A stretch of DNA of 64,000 nucleotides from Limnohabitans sp. (GCF_023910625.1 NZ_JAAVVW010000003.1:992001-1056000), one strand, 5' to 3'. Positions 32,163-42,552 are shown, numbered from the stretch's first letter. Numbers and translations: made by a program. The notes: a model not told the origin generated them from the sequence alone.

Positions 32163-33548
32163 TTAAACCTTGATTCGAACGGGTGAGCCCTGCCGCAGCC
32201 CAGCCTGCAACAAGCTGACCAGGGTGGACGCCAGCAAGGCACCGGCAAAAGGCGCCAGCGTCGGCACGCTATTGGGAAAACTCGCAGCCAGCAAACCTGC
32301 ACTCAGACTTCCTTCGCTCAACCAACCGGGCAGCACCGCTCCCAACAAACCGGCGACAGATCCAGCCACTGCGGCGACTGGGGTCATGCGTTGCCAAAGG
32401 CCCAACAAGACCGGCACCACCGCGGTGGCGCACAACAAATCGGCAATCAAGAAAAGCCTCAGCACCGACAAGCCTTGCAGCGACACCCACACCACCGGCA
32501 GCATCAGCAACACCGTGATCCAGCGGGCAGCGCCCAGCGAAACTTGCGGCCGGGCCGTGACCACCAAGGAAGCAATGCCGCTTTGCAGCGTGTCCACCGA
32601 CGAGGCCACCAAAGCCACCGCCAGCAACAACACGGGCACAGCCAACCAAGCTGGCGCATCGGACAACAAAGCAAAGAAGGGAATGGGTGGCGAGCCTGGG
32701 TTTTTGCCCATGGCCATGCACAGCATGCCCAAAGCGCCCATGGCCAACATCACCGGCACGGTGAGCGCCCCGCCCAGCAACGCGCCTTTGCGCAACTCGG
32801 TGTCGCTGCGAGCCGACCACACACGCTGCCAATAGCCTTGGTGAAAAATATTGGCGGCTGTCACCGCAATCACGAGCGTCAAAGCCACGTTGAGGGACAC
32901 CTCGATCGGTGCCGCAGGCCAAGCTTGGGTCACGGCGTTTTGGGGCAAGCTGAACAGCGTGACGCCGATCACGATGGCCAGCAAAGCCAGCAGCAACCAA
33001 GCCTGCCAACGGTCGGTGACCATGCTCGCACGCAAGCCACCCCAGGTGGTGTAGACCAAGGTGGTGACCGCCACGGCGACGATGACCACGCTGCCGGGCA
33101 ACTCGGACAACAAGCCGGTGATGGCCCCAATGGCGGTCAATTCGGCCGTGATGAAACACAGCATGTACAAGACCGACAAGGCGCTGACCCACAAACGCAA
33201 GCTCTGGCCAAAACGTTCTTGGGCAAATTCGGCAATGGTGCGGCCGTGGGGCATTTGCTGGCGTATGGCGGGACCCAACCAAGCCAAGAGCAGAAATGGC
33301 AGCGCCGCCGACAAGGCGTAACCCACCAAAGCAATAGGCCCCACAAACGCGCCGATCTCGGGCGGTACAAACAAAATCCATGCGCCCATGCCGGATGCCA
33401 AAAATGACAAACCCAAGGCGGTTGAATTTTGTGAGCCCCTGGCGGTGAGGTAGTCGTCAAGACTGGCCACGGGTGTGCGATCGCGCAGGGCGACCCAGAT
33501 GAAAAAAACAAGTGCCGCAAAAATAGCGGCTGCAGTGACGTACAGCAT
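32163..33548 (-). CDS. Sodium:solute symporter, TPP-riboswitch controlled
   Basis: A 461-residue SSS-family transporter with about 13 membrane helices: IFAALVFFIWVALRDRTPVA, LGLSFLASGMGAWILFVPPE, LVYTTWGGLRASMVTDRWQA (family sodium-site region), and ALVASSVDTLQSGIASLV. A TPP riboswitch directly precedes the start and includes its Shine-Dalgarno sequence, so it is repressed by thiamine diphosphate. By analogy with other riboswitch-linked SSS carriers it probably imports thiamine or a pyrimidine/thiazole precursor (inference). Start ATG 33548. Confidence 0.88.
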   Translation of the reverse strand: MLYVTAAAIFAALVFFIWVALRDRTPVASLDDYLTARGSQNSTALGLSFLASGMGAWILFVPPEIGAFVGPIALVGYALSAALPFLLLAWLGPAIRQQMPHGRTIAEFAQERFGQSLRLWVSALSVLYMLCFITAELTAIGAITGLLSELPGSVVIVAVAVTTLVYTTWGGLRASMVTDRWQAWLLLALLAIVIGVTLFSLPQNAVTQAWPAAPIEVSLNVALTLVIAVTAANIFHQGYWQRVWSARSDTELRKGALLGGALTVPVMLAMGALGMLCMAMGKNPGSPPIPFFALLSDAPAWLAVPVLLLAVALVASSVDTLQSGIASLVVTARPQVSLGAARWITVLLMLPVVWVSLQGLSVLRLFLIADLLCATAVVPVLLGLWQRMTPVAAVAGSVAGLLGAVLPGWLSEGSLSAGLLAASFPNSVPTLAPFAGALLASTLVSLLQAGLRQGSPVRIKV

Positions 33549-33554
33549 GTCGCG

Positions 33555-33640
33555 CTTCCTCCGCCGGTATGAGCCGGATCAGGTTCCAGGGTCAGCGTCG
33601 AGTCAGACGCAATCTCAGCTCTTTTCGGAGCTCCCCTGGC
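33555..33640 (-). promoter_or_regulatory. TPP riboswitch (THI element)
   Basis: Read on the minus strand: GGGGAGCTCC, GCTGAGA, a variable stem, ACCCTGGAACCTGATCCGGC, TCATACCGGCGGAGGAAG. The conserved CTGAGA and ACCTGATC...CGGAGG blocks and the P1-P5 order match the thiamine-diphosphate aptamer. The last bases, GGAGGAAG (33555-33562), are the ribosome site 6 bp before the symporter ATG, so ligand binding would hide it and stop translation. Confidence 0.93.
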
Positions 33641-33715
33641 GACGGGTTGATAAAAATGATGCGATGTCCCCTTGAAAGGGACGTTGGATTCTAGGTCATG
33701 TGGGCCAGGCCAGAC

Positions 33716-35008
33716 TCAAGCGCCACTGGGGCGCACCATCTTGCAGCTGCTGGGCATGCGGGCCTGCTCGGCCTTGATCTGGCGCACCACCTTGAAACCG
33801 TAGCCGGAGCCCTCGACATCAAAGGGCACACCGGGCGTGCCTTGGCGCGCCATCACGCCCACCACCAAGGGCTGCTGGAATTGGTGGTCTTCGGCGCGCA
33901 TCGTGCCGGTTTGCCCAGCGATGGTGACGCGGGCTTTTTCGAGCTGCAAGGCCACGGCCACTGGATCGGTGCCCCCTGCCCGCTCAACTGCTTGGGCCAA
34001 AGCTTCGATCATCAACTGCATCCGCACATGCACGTAGTCCTCAGACGGCTTGGGAAAGCGCTGGCGAAACGACTGGTAAAACTGCTCGCTGGCGGCACCC
34101 GGCACATTGGGCAACCAATCGGCCACGGCGATCACGCGGTTGATACCGGATTCACCAATGGCGGCCGGCGCGCCCAAAGCATTGCCATAAAAGGTGTAGA
34201 ACTTGCCGTCGTATCCGGCCTCCCGCGCGGCCTTGACCAAGAGCGTCAGGTCATTGCCCCAGTTGCCCGTGATCACGGCCTGAGCACCGCTGGCTTTGAT
34301 CTTGGCCGCGTAGGGCAAAAAGTCTTTCACCCGACCCATGGGGTGCAGCTCGTCCCCCACGATCTGAACATCCGGGCGCTGAAAGCCCAATTGCCTGCGG
34401 GCCTCACGCAGCACCGCTTGGCCAAAGCTGTAGTCCTGCCCGATCAAATAGGCCGATTTGACCGAGGTGTCACCTTTGACCACCTGCATCAAGGCCGCCA
34501 TGCGCATGTCGGCATGGGCATCAAATCGAAAATGCCAAAAGCTGCACTTTTCGTTGGTCAGAATCGGGTCCACGGCGGAGTAGTTCAAAAACAGCACGCG
34601 CTTGGCAGGCTCTCGCTCGTTGTGCTTGTTGATGGCATCGATCAGGGCCGCCGCATTGGCCGATGAGTTGCCTTGCAACACGACCTGCGCGCCGTCGTCG
34701 ATGGCCGATTTGAGGGCCGACAAAGCCTCTTCGCTTTGGCCTTTGCTGTCGTACCGCTCGAGCACCATGGGCCGCATGCCTTGGGCGGTTTTGACGCCGC
34801 CACGCGCATTGACCCGCTCGACCGCCCAGGCGATGTTGCGGACCACCGCTTCGCCGGTGTTGGCAAAGGGGCCGCTCATGCCTTCGATCAGGGCCAGCTT
34901 GATGGGCGCGGGGAACTGGGCTTGGGCTTGGGCAAGCGCTGGAACAAAACACAAGGCCGCCAAATAGGCCATCCAATTGCGACGCGAAAAAGAGCTCAAT
35001 GACTGCAT
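33716..35008 (-). CDS. ABC-type branched-chain-amino-acid-like substrate-binding protein
   Basis: A 430-residue type I periplasmic binding protein (LivJ/ANF-receptor fold). A signal peptide with a twin-Arg-free start (MQSLSSFSRRNWMAYLAALC) is cleaved near ALAQAQA. Family blocks are LALIEGMSGPFANTGEAVVR, VVLQGNSSANAAALIDAINK, VKSAYLIGQDYSFGQAV and AQAVITGNWGNDLTLLVKAA. No permease or ATPase genes are adjacent, so it is an orphan binding protein. It is upstream of the TPP-controlled symporter on the same strand, but with its own end before the riboswitch. Confidence 0.88.
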   Translation of the reverse strand: MQSLSSFSRRNWMAYLAALCFVPALAQAQAQFPAPIKLALIEGMSGPFANTGEAVVRNIAWAVERVNARGGVKTAQGMRPMVLERYDSKGQSEEALSALKSAIDDGAQVVLQGNSSANAAALIDAINKHNEREPAKRVLFLNYSAVDPILTNEKCSFWHFRFDAHADMRMAALMQVVKGDTSVKSAYLIGQDYSFGQAVLREARRQLGFQRPDVQIVGDELHPMGRVKDFLPYAAKIKASGAQAVITGNWGNDLTLLVKAAREAGYDGKFYTFYGNALGAPAAIGESGINRVIAVADWLPNVPGAASEQFYQSFRQRFPKPSEDYVHVRMQLMIEALAQAVERAGGTDPVAVALQLEKARVTIAGQTGTMRAEDHQFQQPLVVGVMARQGTPGVPFDVEGSGYGFKVVRQIKAEQARMPSSCKMVRPSGA

Positions 35009-35128
35009 AACAAAAAGAACCGTGGTCCGGCCCGCACAAAAAAAGAAGCAGAGTTTAACCAGACGAGTTGCAAAAACTAGGGTTAACCCGCATTCAAGTG
35101 GGGCTTGTTCACCGGGCGTTTTGAAGCT

Positions 35129-36178
35129 TCAAGCGCCGGCCAACTCGTGCAGCGGCCAACGCGGTTTCACATCGAAGCTGTAACGCGCTTCGGCAGTTTG
35201 CACCCCGGCTTGCAAACGCATGGCCGCGGCCATGGCGATCATGGCGCCGTTGTCGGTGCACAGGTGCAACTCGGGGTAGTGCACGCGCACCTGGGCTTTG
35301 GCGCAAGCGGCGTTGAGCTGCGCACGCAGTTCGCGGTTGGCCCCCACGCCCCCAGCCACCACCAGGCGCTTCATGCCGGATGTTTTGAGTGCGGTCATCG
35401 ACTTTTTGACCAACACTTCGACAATCGCGGCTTGGGTCGACGCGGCCAGGTCGGCCCGCTCGGGCGCGCCTTCGGTGTGGGCGGCAGGGCCGATTTTCTG
35501 GCTTTGGGTGAGCACCGCCGTCTTGAGGCCTGCAAAGGAAAAGTCCAGATCGCCGCTGTGCAGCAACGGGCGCGGCAGCTTGTAAGCGGCCGGGTTGCCA
35601 TGCTCGGCCAGACGCGACAGGCCCGGGCCGCCGGGGTAAGGCAAGCCCATGAGCTTGGCCGATTTGTCGAAGGCCTCGCCTGCGGCGTCATCGATCGTCT
35701 CGCCCAGCAATTCGTAACGGCCCACGCCATCCACCCGCATGAGCTGGGTGTGCCCGCCCGACACCAACAAGGCGATGAAGGGAAATTCGGGCGGATCGGC
35801 ACTTAAAAACGGCGAGAGCAAATGCCCTTCCAGGTGGTGCACGCCCAGCACCGGCTTGCCCAAGGCCGCGGCCAAAGCACAAGCCACGCCCGAGCCCACC
35901 AGCAAAGCCCCGGCCAGCCCCGGCCCCCGGGTGTAGGCCAGCACGTCGATATCACCCAAAGTGGCGCCCGCCTCGACCAACACTTGGCGCGTGAGCGGCA
36001 ACACCCGGCGGATGTGGTCGCGGCTGGCCAACTCGGGCACCACACCGCCGTAGGCCTGGTGCATCTCGATCTGGCTGAACAGCGCGTGTGACATCAGGCG
36101 CGGCATGGCACTGCCCATGGTCTCCACCAAGGCCACGCCCGTTTCGTCGCAAGAAGATTCGATTCCCAAAATTCTCAT
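35129..36178 (-). CDS. tsaD: tRNA N6-adenosine threonylcarbamoyltransferase
   Basis: A 349-residue ASKHA-fold enzyme that attaches threonylcarbamoyl to A37 of ANN-decoding tRNAs, with TsaB and TsaE. Signatures are [20 protein letters not shown] at the start, the metal-binding [35 protein letters not shown] and [16 protein letters not shown] 36178 is chosen because [14 protein letters not shown] is the conserved N terminus. In many betaproteobacteria tsaD lies next to rpsU; here 16 kb including a restriction island separates them. Confidence 0.96.
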   Translation of the reverse strand: MRILGIESSCDETGVALVETMGSAMPRLMSHALFSQIEMHQAYGGVVPELASRDHIRRVLPLTRQVLVEAGATLGDIDVLAYTRGPGLAGALLVGSGVACALAAALGKPVLGVHHLEGHLLSPFLSADPPEFPFIALLVSGGHTQLMRVDGVGRYELLGETIDDAAGEAFDKSAKLMGLPYPGGPGLSRLAEHGNPAAYKLPRPLLHSGDLDFSFAGLKTAVLTQSQKIGPAAHTEGAPERADLAASTQAAIVEVLVKKSMTALKTSGMKRLVVAGGVGANRELRAQLNAACAKAQVRVHYPELHLCTDNGAMIAMAAAMRLQAGVQTAEARYSFDVKPRWPLHELAGA

Positions 36179-36266
36179 GACCGTGAGTTTAAGCGGCGCA
36201 CGGGCGCGGGCCTCGCTCTTGGCCATAATCCAAAGGTCAACGAAGCATCATTTCAAAGCGCCCAAC

Positions 36267-36956
36267 ATGACCACACTGCGACTCATTTCCTCCATGGCCA
36301 CCAAGCCCCTGCTGGCCGATCTGGTGGCGCTTTACCAAGCGCAAGCGCCTGGCGTTCAGGTGTTGGTCGAGTCGGTCGGCGGCGTCGATGCCGCCAAGCG
36401 TGTACAGGCAGGTGAAGCCTTTGACGGCGTGGTGCTGGCCAGCGACGCCATCGACAAACTTGTGTCCAGCGGCCATGTGCTGGCGGGCAGCCGAGTCGAT
36501 CTGGTGCGCTCGGGTGTGGCGGTGGCCGTGCCTGCGGGCCAGCCCGTGCCCGACATCTCGACCGAAGCCGCGCTCAAAGCCGCTGTACTGGCCGCGCCCA
36601 CGCTGGGCTATTCCACGGGCCCAAGCGGCGTACAACTGGCCAAACAGTTTGAGGCCTGGGGCATCGCCGAACAAATCAAGGACCGCCTCGTTCAAGCCAA
36701 ACCCGGCGTGCCGGTGGGCTCGCTGGTGGCGTTGGGCGAAGTGGCGCTGGGCTTTCAGCAGCTGAGCGAAATGCTGGGCGTGCAAGGCATCACCATCGTG
36801 GGCGGCCTGCCCCCGGCGGTGGAGATCATCACCACTTTCTCGGGCTCGGTGGCGGCGTCTTGCGCACAGCCTGAGGCTATGCGTGCGCTGCTGGCCTTCT
36901 GGCATTCGCCTGCCTGTGACGCGCTCAAGCGCCAGCATGGCATGGCGCCGGCCTGA
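36267..36956 (+). CDS. ModA-like substrate-binding protein without signal peptide
   Basis: A 229-residue type II binding-protein fold: MTTLRLISSMATKPLLADLV, SVGGVDAAKRVQAGEAFDGV, YSTGPSGVQLAKQFEAWGI, GVPVGSLVALGEVALGFQQL, and a C-terminal PAVEIITTFSGSVAASC. This is the molybdate/sulfate-type binding protein family. The coding region starts directly with the mature fold and has no export signal, so it may act in the cytoplasm. ATG 36267 was chosen on fold and composition; the frame is open back to 36105. No modBC is nearby. Confidence 0.75.
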   Translation: MTTLRLISSMATKPLLADLVALYQAQAPGVQVLVESVGGVDAAKRVQAGEAFDGVVLASDAIDKLVSSGHVLAGSRVDLVRSGVAVAVPAGQPVPDISTEAALKAAVLAAPTLGYSTGPSGVQLAKQFEAWGIAEQIKDRLVQAKPGVPVGSLVALGEVALGFQQLSEMLGVQGITIVGGLPPAVEIITTFSGSVAASCAQPEAMRALLAFWHSPACDALKRQHGMAPA

Positions 36957-36958
36957 AC

Positions 36959-39900
36959 TCAAAGAGCCCAGTCTTCCCCAATAGTCTGGGCTTGTTCGAG
37001 CACCAGCTCCACAGCTGCATCTGCCTGGTCGGGCGGGTATTTGTATTTACGCAGGATGCGGCGAACCATGAGCCGCAACTTGGCCCGCACGCTTTCGCGC
37101 TCTGACCAGTCCACCGTCAGGTTCTCGCGCAGGCTTTGGGTCAGCTCTTGGGCGATCTTTTTCAGGGTTTCGTCTTGCAGCTCGCGCACGGCCGACTCGT
37201 TGTTGGCCAGCGCGTCGTAAAACTTCACTTCGTCTTCACGCAAACCCAGCTGGTCACCCCGATTGGCCGCCTCGCGAAACTTTTTTGCCATGGCGATCAG
37301 CTCTTCCATGACCTGCGCGGTTTCGATGCTGCGGTTTTGGTAACGGCGAATCACATCGGCCAGCAAATCGCTGAACTTGCGGTCTTGCACCACGTTGCTG
37401 GCAAAGCGGCTTTTGATCTCGCCTTGCAACAAACGCTCCAGCAGTTCCACCGCCAAATTCTTCTCAGGCAGGTTGTTCACCTGCGCCAAAAAGTCGTCGT
37501 CCAGCAAACCGATGTTGGGCTTGTCTAACCCCACGGCCGCAAAAATATCCACCACCTCGCCCGACACCACAGCCGAGCTGATGATCTGGCGAATCGCCAG
37601 ATCGCGCTGTTCATCGGTCTTGCGCTGGGCGCTGGCTTCGCGCTTGGTCAGGATCACCTTGACCGCCTGCATGAAGGCCACCTCGTCGCGGTGGTCTTTG
37701 GCCTCGGCCAAAGTGCAGCACAGGCTGAACGCATGGCTCATGGCCAGCGCGTGGTCGGCAAAACGCTTTTTGCCGTCGCGCTCTTTGTCTGATTGGAGGC
37801 CCAGCACATGGTTGGCAGCACCGGCCAGCGTCTTGTGTCCGCCCGTCAAAAAGCCTGAGTAGTCAAAGCCGTGCAACATGGCCCGCAGCACATCGAGCTT
37901 TTCCAGCATCACGGCCAGCGCTTCGCGAGCGTCCACCGTGGGCTTGCCCCGGCCTTTGCTGGCGGTGTACTCCTTCATCGCGGCTTTCAGGTCTTCGCCA
38001 ATACCGATGTAGTCCACCACCAGGCCACCCTGCTTGTCCTTGAACACGCGGTTCACGCGGGCAATGGCCTGCATCAGGTTGTGGCCCTTCATGGGTTTGT
38101 CCACATACAGGGTGTGCACGCACGGCGCATCAAAACCTGTGAGCCACATGTCGCGCACGATGACCAGTTTGAGCGGGTCTTTCGGGTCTTTGAAGCGCTT
38201 TTCGAGCCGCTTTTTGACCTGACTGCTGTGAATGTGCGGGCGCAGTAAGGCTTTGTCGCTTGCACTGCCCGTCATCACGACCTTGATCGCGCCTTGCTCC
38301 GGGTCGTCGCTTTGCCAGTCGGGGCGCAGGCGGGTGATCTCGTTGTACAGGTGCACACAAATCTCGCGGCTCATGGCGACCACCATGGCCTTGCCGTCTT
38401 GGGCGTTGTTGCGCTCTTCAAAGTGCGCCACCAAGTCGGCGGCCACGCTGGCAATGCGCGGCTCGGCACCCACCACTTTTTCCAAAGCCGCCCAATGGCT
38501 TTTGAGCTTGGTTTGCTGGCTCTCTTCTTCGTCCTCCGCCAGCTCGTCCACCTCGTCGTCCAGGTGGCTCAGCTCGCCTTCGTTCAAGCCCAGCTTGGCC
38601 AGGCGGCTTTCGTAATAAATGGCCACCGTCGCGCCATCTTCTTGCGCCTGCTGCATGTCGTACACATGGATGTACTCGCCAAACACCGAGCGCGTGTCGC
38701 GGTCGGTGCTGCTCACGGGGGTACCGGTGAACGCCACAAAGGTGGCGTTGGGCAATGCATCGCGCAGGTGCTGAGCATAGCCCGCCTGGTATTTGACTTG
38801 GTATTCGGGTGGCGCAAAGTCAGCTGTGCTGGCCACCGTCTGACTGTCGCCCGTGGTGTAAGCCACCGCAGGGCTCGCGCCACCATTGAACTTGCGTGAC
38901 TTGAGCTTGGCCTCAAAGCCATATTGCGTGCGGTGCGCCTCGTCGGCAATCACCACAATGTTGCGCCGCTGGCTCAGCACCGGGAAGGTGTCTTCGTCTT
39001 CGCCGGGCATGAACTTCTGAATGGTGGCAAACACAATGCCGCCCGAAGGCCGGTTGTCCAGCAACTCGCGCAGCCGTTGGCGCGTGGTGGCTTGTTGGGG
39101 CTGCTCGCGCAGCAGGTCTTGGCTCAGGCTGAAAACGCCAAGCAGTTGACCGTCCAAATCGTTGCGGTCGGTGATGACCACAATGGTCGGGTTTTCTAGC
39201 CGGGGCTCTTGCATCACGCGGGCGGCAAAGCACGTCATGGTGATGCTCTTGCCGCTGCCTTGCGTATGCCAAACCACACCACCCTTGCCTCGGCGTGTGG
39301 CCTCGTGTGTGCTGGCGGCGGTCACCACCTGCTCTACGGCGGCACGCACCGCATGAAACTGGTGGTAACCCGCCACCTTTTTGACCAAGGTGCCGTCATC
39401 CTCAAACAGGACAAAAAATCGCAGGTAATCCAGCAGATAAGCCGGGGCCAGCACGCCGCGCACCAAAGTCTCCAGCTCCTGAAACTTGCCCAGCGGGTCC
39501 AGCGCCACGCCGTCAATCGTGCGCCACTGCATGAAGCGCTCGGCATTGGCCGAGAGCGAGCCCATGCGCGCCTCGGTACCGTCCGAGATCACCAACAACT
39601 CGTTGTAGATGAACACATCGGCCACCTGGTCTTTGTAAGTCTGAATCTGGTCGTAGGCCTTCCAGATGTCGGCATTCAGGTCTGCGGGGTTCTTCAGCTC
39701 AATCAGCACCAGCGGCAAACCGTTGATGAACAAAATGATGTCGGGCCTGCGCGTATGGCGCGGCCCCTTGATGGTGAACTGCTGCACCGCCAGCCACTCG
39801 TTGCGCTGGGCGTCTTGCCAGTCGATCAGGCGCACAAAGTCGCCACGCGTCTCGCCATCCTTTTGGTACTGAACCGGCACGCCCGTGACCAGCACCCGGT

Positions 39901-40159
39901 GAAACGCCCGGTTGCCCGACAGCAAAGCAGGCTGCCCCAAATCGAGCACCTGACGAAAAGCGTCCTCGCGAGCGATGGCGGGCACTGCAGGGTTGAGCCG
40001 GTCAATGGCCGCACGCAAACTGACGGCCAATACCACCTCGCGGGTGCTGGCGCGCGCCAGGCGCGGGTCCAGGTTATCCAGATCACGGGCGTTGAGCGGC
40101 GTGTAACCGACAGAGGCCAGCCAGCCGAGGGCTTCTTGTTCGAGTTGGTCTTCAGTCAT
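36959..40159 (-). CDS. hsdR: Type I restriction enzyme, R subunit
   Basis: A 1066-residue motor/nuclease subunit. The N-terminal PD-(D/E)xK nuclease is visible as [20 protein letters not shown]. The SF2 helicase motifs are [13 protein letters not shown] (Walker A), [13 protein letters not shown] (DEAH), [11 protein letters not shown] and [18 protein letters not shown]. The C-terminal helical part ends [20 protein letters not shown]. HsdR needs the M2S complex, and the hsdM of this locus is interrupted, so restriction should be off. ATG 40159 begins [14 protein letters not shown] as in the family. Confidence 0.95.
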   Translation of the reverse strand: MTEDQLEQEALGWLASVGYTPLNARDLDNLDPRLARASTREVVLAVSLRAAIDRLNPAVPAIAREDAFRQVLDLGQPALLSGNRAFHRVLVTGVPVQYQKDGETRGDFVRLIDWQDAQRNEWLAVQQFTIKGPRHTRRPDIILFINGLPLVLIELKNPADLNADIWKAYDQIQTYKDQVADVFIYNELLVISDGTEARMGSLSANAERFMQWRTIDGVALDPLGKFQELETLVRGVLAPAYLLDYLRFFVLFEDDGTLVKKVAGYHQFHAVRAAVEQVVTAASTHEATRRGKGGVVWHTQGSGKSITMTCFAARVMQEPRLENPTIVVITDRNDLDGQLLGVFSLSQDLLREQPQQATTRQRLRELLDNRPSGGIVFATIQKFMPGEDEDTFPVLSQRRNIVVIADEAHRTQYGFEAKLKSRKFNGGASPAVAYTTGDSQTVASTADFAPPEYQVKYQAGYAQHLRDALPNATFVAFTGTPVSSTDRDTRSVFGEYIHVYDMQQAQEDGATVAIYYESRLAKLGLNEGELSHLDDEVDELAEDEEESQQTKLKSHWAALEKVVGAEPRIASVAADLVAHFEERNNAQDGKAMVVAMSREICVHLYNEITRLRPDWQSDDPEQGAIKVVMTGSASDKALLRPHIHSSQVKKRLEKRFKDPKDPLKLVIVRDMWLTGFDAPCVHTLYVDKPMKGHNLMQAIARVNRVFKDKQGGLVVDYIGIGEDLKAAMKEYTASKGRGKPTVDAREALAVMLEKLDVLRAMLHGFDYSGFLTGGHKTLAGAANHVLGLQSDKERDGKKRFADHALAMSHAFSLCCTLAEAKDHRDEVAFMQAVKVILTKREASAQRKTDEQRDLAIRQIISSAVVSGEVVDIFAAVGLDKPNIGLLDDDFLAQVNNLPEKNLAVELLERLLQGEIKSRFASNVVQDRKFSDLLADVIRRYQNRSIETAQVMEELIAMAKKFREAANRGDQLGLREDEVKFYDALANNESAVRELQDETLKKIAQELTQSLRENLTVDWSERESVRAKLRLMVRRILRKYKYPPDQADAAVELVLEQAQTIGEDWAL

Positions 40160-40182
40160 GATTTGATCCGCACTCTGCTGAC

Positions 40183-41331
40183 TTATTGACTGAGCAATTG
40201 GATGTAAGCCGCGTAACTGAAAGTACGGTTCTTTTTTTGACCCGTCAGCTCGGTCAATATGCCCAATTCTTCCAGTAGCTTGATCGCTGTATTTGCCGTT
40301 GGAAACGTGGTCTGCACCGCCTCGCACACCCGATCCACAGACAGGCGTGGCATCGTGGGCAGCAGTTCAAACAAGCGGTAACTCACGGCATTGGCTCTGG
40401 GGTGTGCCAACAAACGCCGACGGTCATTGGCGACCAAGCTGGCCAGTGCCACCACGGCGCGTTCTGACTGTGCAGCGGCGTTTTGCACCGCTTCCAGGAA
40501 AAACTGCACCCATCCCTCCCAATCACCATCCGTACGGATGGCCGACAAACGGCGGTAATACTCTGACTGGTGCTGCTTGAGGTAACCACTCAAGTACATC
40601 AAGGGCTCAGGCAACAACTGCCAATGCTCCAATAACGCGGCAATCAACAAACGCCCAATACGGCCATTTCCATCGAGGTATGGGTGGATGGTTTCAAACT
40701 GAGCATGCACCAAAGCCACGCGCACCAAGGCAGGCAACGCTGTTTGTTCTGCATGAATAAACCGCTCCAGATCACCCAACAAAGCGGGCACTTGATCGGC
40801 GGGCGGCGGCACAAACACTGCATTGCCCGGCCGAGTGCCACCAATCCAGTTTTGCGACTTTCGCAGCTCACCGGGCTGCTTGCCTGAACCGCGAACGCCA
40901 TCCAGCAAGCGGAGATGCGCCTCGCTGAGCAGCCGCACACTGATGGGTAAGCCCTGCTGACTTCTCAGCTGAGTTTGCACCCACTGAAACGCCTGCAAGT
41001 AGTTGGTCACCTCTTCCACATCGTCTGTGTTGCTGATTGCAAGGCCTGCCTCTTCGTCAAACAAATCAACCAAGGTGGCCTGAGTGCCCTCGATTTGCGA
41101 TGTCATCAACGCCTCTTGGCGAATGGCGCTGTAAAGCAACCAGTCCACGGAAGGCACCAGTCCAGCCACCGCTGACAGGCGCTGCAAAGCCATGACCGCC
41201 GCATCATTGTGTGTGGCCCAAACTGAATCAGCGAGTGCCGGCTCCGCAGGGGGCAGTGCATGCGGAACAAACGCACTCACGGGCTCACCCAAGGTCGTTG
41301 ATACGACATAAGTACCAGTGATGCGCTTCAT
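40183..41331 (-). CDS. Fic family protein (AMP transferase type)
   Basis: A 382-residue Fic protein. The N-terminal inhibitory-helix motif TSQIEGTQ is at about residues 77-84 (class II self-inhibition). The Fic core is [20 protein letters not shown], and a C-terminal winged helix ([40 protein letters not shown]) completes it. Fic enzymes AMPylate or otherwise modify proteins. It sits between hsdR and the hsdS side of a type I system, a common arrangement. The gene is preceded by two copies of a palindromic operator, so self-regulation through its winged helix is plausible. Confidence 0.92.
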   Translation of the reverse strand: MKRITGTYVVSTTLGEPVSAFVPHALPPAEPALADSVWATHNDAAVMALQRLSAVAGLVPSVDWLLYSAIRQEALMTSQIEGTQATLVDLFDEEAGLAISNTDDVEEVTNYLQAFQWVQTQLRSQQGLPISVRLLSEAHLRLLDGVRGSGKQPGELRKSQNWIGGTRPGNAVFVPPPADQVPALLGDLERFIHAEQTALPALVRVALVHAQFETIHPYLDGNGRIGRLLIAALLEHWQLLPEPLMYLSGYLKQHQSEYYRRLSAIRTDGDWEGWVQFFLEAVQNAAAQSERAVVALASLVANDRRRLLAHPRANAVSYRLFELLPTMPRLSVDRVCEAVQTTFPTANTAIKLLEELGILTELTGQKKNRTFSYAAYIQLLSQ

Positions 41332-41363
41332 AAATAGAGTTTTTTAAATACAGAGAAAAGATA

Positions 41364-41379
41364 TTAAAGAATTCTTTAA
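41364..41379. promoter_or_regulatory. Palindromic operator 1 upstream of fic
   Basis: TTAAAG-AATT-CTTTAA, a perfect 16-bp palindrome (20 bp when the flanking TA on both sides is counted, 41362-41381), 32 bp upstream of the fic ATG. Confidence 0.65.
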
Positions 41380-41394
41380 TAACAGTCAATGCTT

Positions 41395-41410
41395 TTAAAG
41401 CCGGCTTTAA
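41395..41410. promoter_or_regulatory. Palindromic operator 2 upstream of fic
   Basis: TTAAAG-CCGG-CTTTAA, with the same arms as operator 1 and a different 4-base core. The centres are 31 bp apart, close to three helical turns, so two bound dimers would face the same side of the DNA. Confidence 0.65.
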
Positions 41411-41482
41411 TTTGAAAACGGATGGCGATCACCCACCCAGCCATCATTCCTCCGGAGCTGTCCCGTCAAGCCTGCGCCTAAA

Positions 41483-41704
41483 TCACTTGGCCCCCATGCC
41501 CTCTGCGTAGGTGAGGATCTGGCCCATCAAACTCACCCCACCCAATGCTCGGCGGCCACCAGCTCCAGGTCTGCCAAACCCGGCGCATCGGCCATGCGTG
41601 TTGAGATTGTCCTCTTCGGCCAGCCAGGGCGTGAAGTCGTTGGCTTCGTGCTTCCAGGCTTCGCGCAGTGGGACGCGTTCGAGTTTGCTGAGTGGTTTTT
41701 TCAT
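41483..41704 (-). pseudogene. DUF4268/nuclease-like protein, degraded fragment
   Basis: A 73-codon frame beginning KKPLSKLERVPLREAWKHEA and NDFTPWLAEEDNLN, the conserved N terminus of a restriction-linked DUF4268/PD-(D/E)xK-like protein. It then leaves frame: reading one frame over gives MADAPGLADLELVAAEHWVG. It ends in GQILTYAEGMGAK, which looks like a later core strand of the same family. Most of the gene has been deleted; what remains is head plus a piece of the core. Confidence 0.55.
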
Positions 41705-41789
41705 TTTTTATGCAATAATTTGCGCACGGACTGGGGATTCTCGGTCGGCATTGGCCTCCGGCGGTTGTCGGGGGCCTTTGTTTTTGTGC

Positions 41790-42551
41790 TCACGGAAATA
41801 CTTTCGAGCCCCACCCTGCAGCACGGCCATTGACCTGAACCAGCTTGCGCTTGATCACATCCACCGCACGATTGGCTTGCTCAGGTTTGAGCACGGACAT
41901 GCCCATGGGCCTCGCCATCAAATCGGCCAACTGCAAACCCGATGAGTTCGATTGCTTGTCGGCAAACACCACCTCAAACGCGAACGACTCCTGGTTGTAG
42001 TTGCCACGATCACAAATACGGCGAAACTCCAGTTCCAATTCGTCGTCCTCATTGCGTCCGCGTTGCTCCACCACCAAATGCACTTTAGGGTTCGCGTTTG
42101 ACCCAGCTTGCCATTCACCCTGAGACTGCAGAAAAGCACTGATGCGCTCCAAACCATATTGCAATGCCAGGTGATAGGGGTTTTCTGGCTGGTTATAACG
42201 CTTTTGCAGGGCATCTTTGCGAATCACCACCGACACCAGATGAAACGGCACCTTTTCAACAATGACCGTCAGCTCATCCAGAAAGGCTTGCTTCAGAGCA
42301 CGGGTCTTGAGGAAAGAAAATGGCCCCAAATCGCGGCGAATGTCTCGCTCATGCAAGATGACCTGATCATGCCCAAAGTGCTGAAACTTGAACGCCTGAA
42401 CCGCAGGAACAACCTGCTGCGCGTATTCGTCCTTGCGCACGATCATGAAAGCCAACACCAGCAAGGGAAAATCCGGGTCAATCCGCCCCATGGACGGGCT
42501 GCCGCTTTCATCAACGAACACCAGATAGTTGCTGAATGGTTTGGCGGTCAT
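41790..42551 (-). CDS. DUF3800 family protein
   Basis: A 253-residue protein with the DUF3800 hallmark VFVDESGSPSMGRI (residues 9-22) and C-terminal FADKQSNSSGLQLADLMA, an RNase H-like nuclease-type arrangement of acidic residues. DUF3800 genes are often found in restriction and other defence islands; the mechanism is unknown. ATG 42551 begins right after the hsdS stop (1 bp gap), so it is part of the hsd operon. Confidence 0.88.
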   Translation of the reverse strand: MTAKPFSNYLVFVDESGSPSMGRIDPDFPLLVLAFMIVRKDEYAQQVVPAVQAFKFQHFGHDQVILHERDIRRDLGPFSFLKTRALKQAFLDELTVIVEKVPFHLVSVVIRKDALQKRYNQPENPYHLALQYGLERISAFLQSQGEWQAGSNANPKVHLVVEQRGRNEDDELELEFRRICDRGNYNQESFAFEVVFADKQSNSSGLQLADLMARPMGMSVLKPEQANRAVDVIKRKLVQVNGRAAGWGSKVFP

Positions 42552-42552
42552 G

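Noticed and set aside
36959-41331. A novel defence system made of HsdR plus Fic alone
   Set aside because: hsdS and both halves of hsdM lie just beyond, in the same direction, so this is a type I system interrupted by an IS.
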